Assembly (NCBI GenBank): GCA_003247575.1
Contig: QJZC01000052.1
Location: 62,001-126,000 of the forward strand
Length of the DNA stretch: 64,000 nucleotides
DNA from: Pseudomonadota bacterium
GTDB lineage: Bacteria; Myxococcota_A; UBA9160; SZUA-336
Direction: 5' to 3'
The position numbers and the translations under genes were made by a program. The notes beneath the pieces are model-generated. The model searched no databases and had not been told where the DNA came from. It saw only the letters and a list, made by a program, of their open reading frames with translations. Within the stretch, counting starts at the first letter, position 1. Each line of letters begins with the position of its first letter. Shown here piece after piece: positions 63,401 to 64,000 of the stretch.

Positions 63401-64000
63401 CAGTATCTCTTGAGTGCCTTTATCCACTCCTGGCAACGATCGCGGCGGGGTGTGATCGAGCCATTGCGTGTCGCATCCGAACGGCTCTTCGAGCTCGGTG
63501 ACGTCGAGTACGGATTCTTCGCCCTCGTGTGGCGGTGCAACTTTCTGGCCACGGTCGGGGAGCCACTCGATCGCGTTCTGGAGCAGCAGGAGCTGCTGGC
63601 CGAGCGCATGCGGAGCTCCATGGCCGTTCCGGAACGGCTCAAGGTTCGGGCGCTCCGGCTCTTGACCGGAGGGATACCCGAAAATGTGTCGCTCGAATCG
63701 GAGATCGAAGCGATCGATGCGGCCATCCGGGCATGCGACGCCTCTCGCATGGGAGCGTGGGGAGTCTGGGGCATGGTGCTGCTGGTGCTCGGCCGATACG
63801 GCGATGTGGTGCGAGTTCCCGACCATCAGGAGGCGACCCTCTCCTACGCGCTGGATCTGTTCTTCTATCGCGGCGTAGCCGCCGCGGCGCTCGCTTCTTC
63901 CTCGCGCCGATCCGACACGCGCGAGCACCGACGCACTCTTCGCCAATCGCTCCGCCGTGCCAGCCTGCTCGCCAGGCTGAATCCAGAGCGAGAGCATATG
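60494..64000 (+). CDS. Second pseudokinase-STAND ATPase fusion (partial, continues past the right edge)
   Basis: Open at the right edge; 1,169 residues are visible from ATG 60494. MESVPGYRIGKR aligns with the starts of the two homologues on the other strand. The kinase-like domain (about 1-270) keeps Lys in EVVLKSF, but the HRD loop reads LIVREICPAGI (about residue 125; His, Asp, Lys and Asn replaced) and DFG reads RFE in WLARFELARA. FISPEATGRMG and SDLYSLGTTLYFILTG remain. The ATPase is complete: Walker A GAPGIGKSVL near 333 and LVLFLDDLQWAD near 457. The following helical-repeat region runs to the edge. It lies about 220 nt after the esterase and on the opposite strand from the other two copies. 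A scaffold or regulatory role is inferred; a C-terminal output domain could lie outside the window. Confidence 0.9.
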   Translation, partial: MESVPGYRIGKRRYLDEHVEVRLGVREHDGLEVVLKSFLGRDRSETEWRARQELATLAKLAGPGVPQAIELTESEDAPVLVLQNTPELTLEQWVRDELPDLATVLEVSLQLVRILARAHASRLIVREICPAGITIEPTVPEVWLARFELARALGGVSTETTQQTLGGHMAELRFISPEATGRMGRGVDSRSDLYSLGTTLYFILTGRAPFEGDSLALIHSHIARTPAACTELRPEIPATLSRIVGKLLQKAPEDRYQTAYALERDLEEGLEQLQRTGSIQDDFPLGSFDAPYRPSFSRRIYGRDREIEIVHQAYSRALSGRPSVVTLAGAPGIGKSVLVNELRERLVETHGYLTSGKFDLYRRELPYAAIAQALNSLAQQILTESDVRLAEWREALRAALGTIAGAIVGLAPDIGLVIGDVPPVPFLGPSETRARLSLALQRLIRVLATVDHPLVLFLDDLQWADAASRELMRELLLENRNGALLVVAAYRDSDLEPGDPLRTLLGELREAGVWMQAVELEGIGEDAAAQMIADALGRTPDQTLPLARCVARKTGNSPLLIQQFIYHMYDLGLIRFEAPAGWAWDVEAIASADVPEGAVALLTEKISRLPEGAAAVLQLASCAGDEFDRETLLEFGVGAPEGLEPALFTLSDEGLIAPSQRGFRFVHDRIREAAQSLLASAERQQLHARAARLLLERTPSEQLISRAFEIADHLNVAGDALGAGEKMRALELNLLAGKRALVSGAAETAASYLRQARDLCSEALWEERPELCLDLFVQSVESALQICDLETAIGLLDIVEARPLERMAAATAAAKRIRAEALRRPADEVLPLVLEGLSRFGVHWPARPSRLRIWWLIRRTDWALRGSLGPSRKQSSKRDPDTSWLAAGMLMSAGGAVVSVASPPLLCFLVSYWLIRALRSGLNSPAMALATYASVRLAHGGSLSRTLRIAATSEEWCRLIPDSPLTPRAQYLLSAFIHSWQRSRRGVIEPLRVASERLFELGDVEYGFFALVWRCNFLATVGEPLDRVLEQQELLAERMRSSMAVPERLKVRALRLLTGGIPENVSLESEIEAIDAAIRACDASRMGAWGVWGMVLLVLGRYGDVVRVPDHQEATLSYALDLFFYRGVAAAALASSSRRSDTREHRRTLRQSLRRASLLARLNPEREHM

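Noticed and set aside
1..64000. tRNA, rRNA, insertion sequences or phage attachment sites
   Set aside because: I saw no transposase, integrase, tRNA-like cloverleaf or flanking target duplications in the intergenic sequence.

Overview
The window is high-GC DNA, roughly two-thirds G+C by eye, from a Gram-negative bacterium. The evidence is a TonB-dependent receptor, a beta-barrel porin and exported redox proteins. Very large modular peptide synthetases beside Ser/Thr kinase-ATPase fusion proteins suggest a metabolite-rich lineage such as Myxococcota or a comparable proteobacterium. I cannot name the species from sequence alone.

Positions 1-37755 (minus strand) are one biosynthetic operon. Reading 5'->3' it encodes a SyrP/TauD-like 2-oxoglutarate dioxygenase followed by three nonribosomal peptide synthetases (NRPSs), called A, B and C here. 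A overlaps B by 1 nt and B overlaps C by 4 nt; C runs off the left edge. The domain order is FAAL-ACP-C-A-nMT-T-E-C-A-T-E / C-A-T-E-C-A-T-C-A-T-C-A-T / C-A-nMT-T-E-C-A(partial). My reading of the specificity residues gives: fatty acyl, N-methyl-D-Leu, D-X, D-Asp, Thr, Ser, Val-like, N-methyl-D-Ser, then at least one more residue outside the window. No thioesterase, MbtH protein, exporter or phosphopantetheinyl transferase is visible here.

Positions 37902-46347 (plus strand) diverge from that operon. They hold two small membrane proteins, a PepSY-type membrane protein, an ECF sigma factor and a TonB-dependent receptor, which looks like iron or siderophore uptake. A carrier protein, a FabF-like ketosynthase and a B12-binding radical SAM enzyme follow. 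An uptake set beside a lipopeptide operon with an Asp module and a putative Asp beta-hydroxylase suggests a beta-hydroxyaspartate lipopeptide metallophore. The carrier/ketosynthase/radical SAM trio could tailor its acyl chain. Both links are inference.

Positions 46615-50659 hold a small exported protein, a porin, an exported cupredoxin, a diheme cytochrome c peroxidase and a second small cupredoxin: an envelope redox/copper island.

Positions 50656-64000 hold three homologous proteins of about 1,170-1,275 residues with a kinase-like domain, a STAND-type ATPase and an alpha-helical repeat tail, plus a secreted type-B carboxylesterase. Only the first keeps the kinase catalytic residues. The other two are clear pseudokinases, although all three keep intact Walker motifs.
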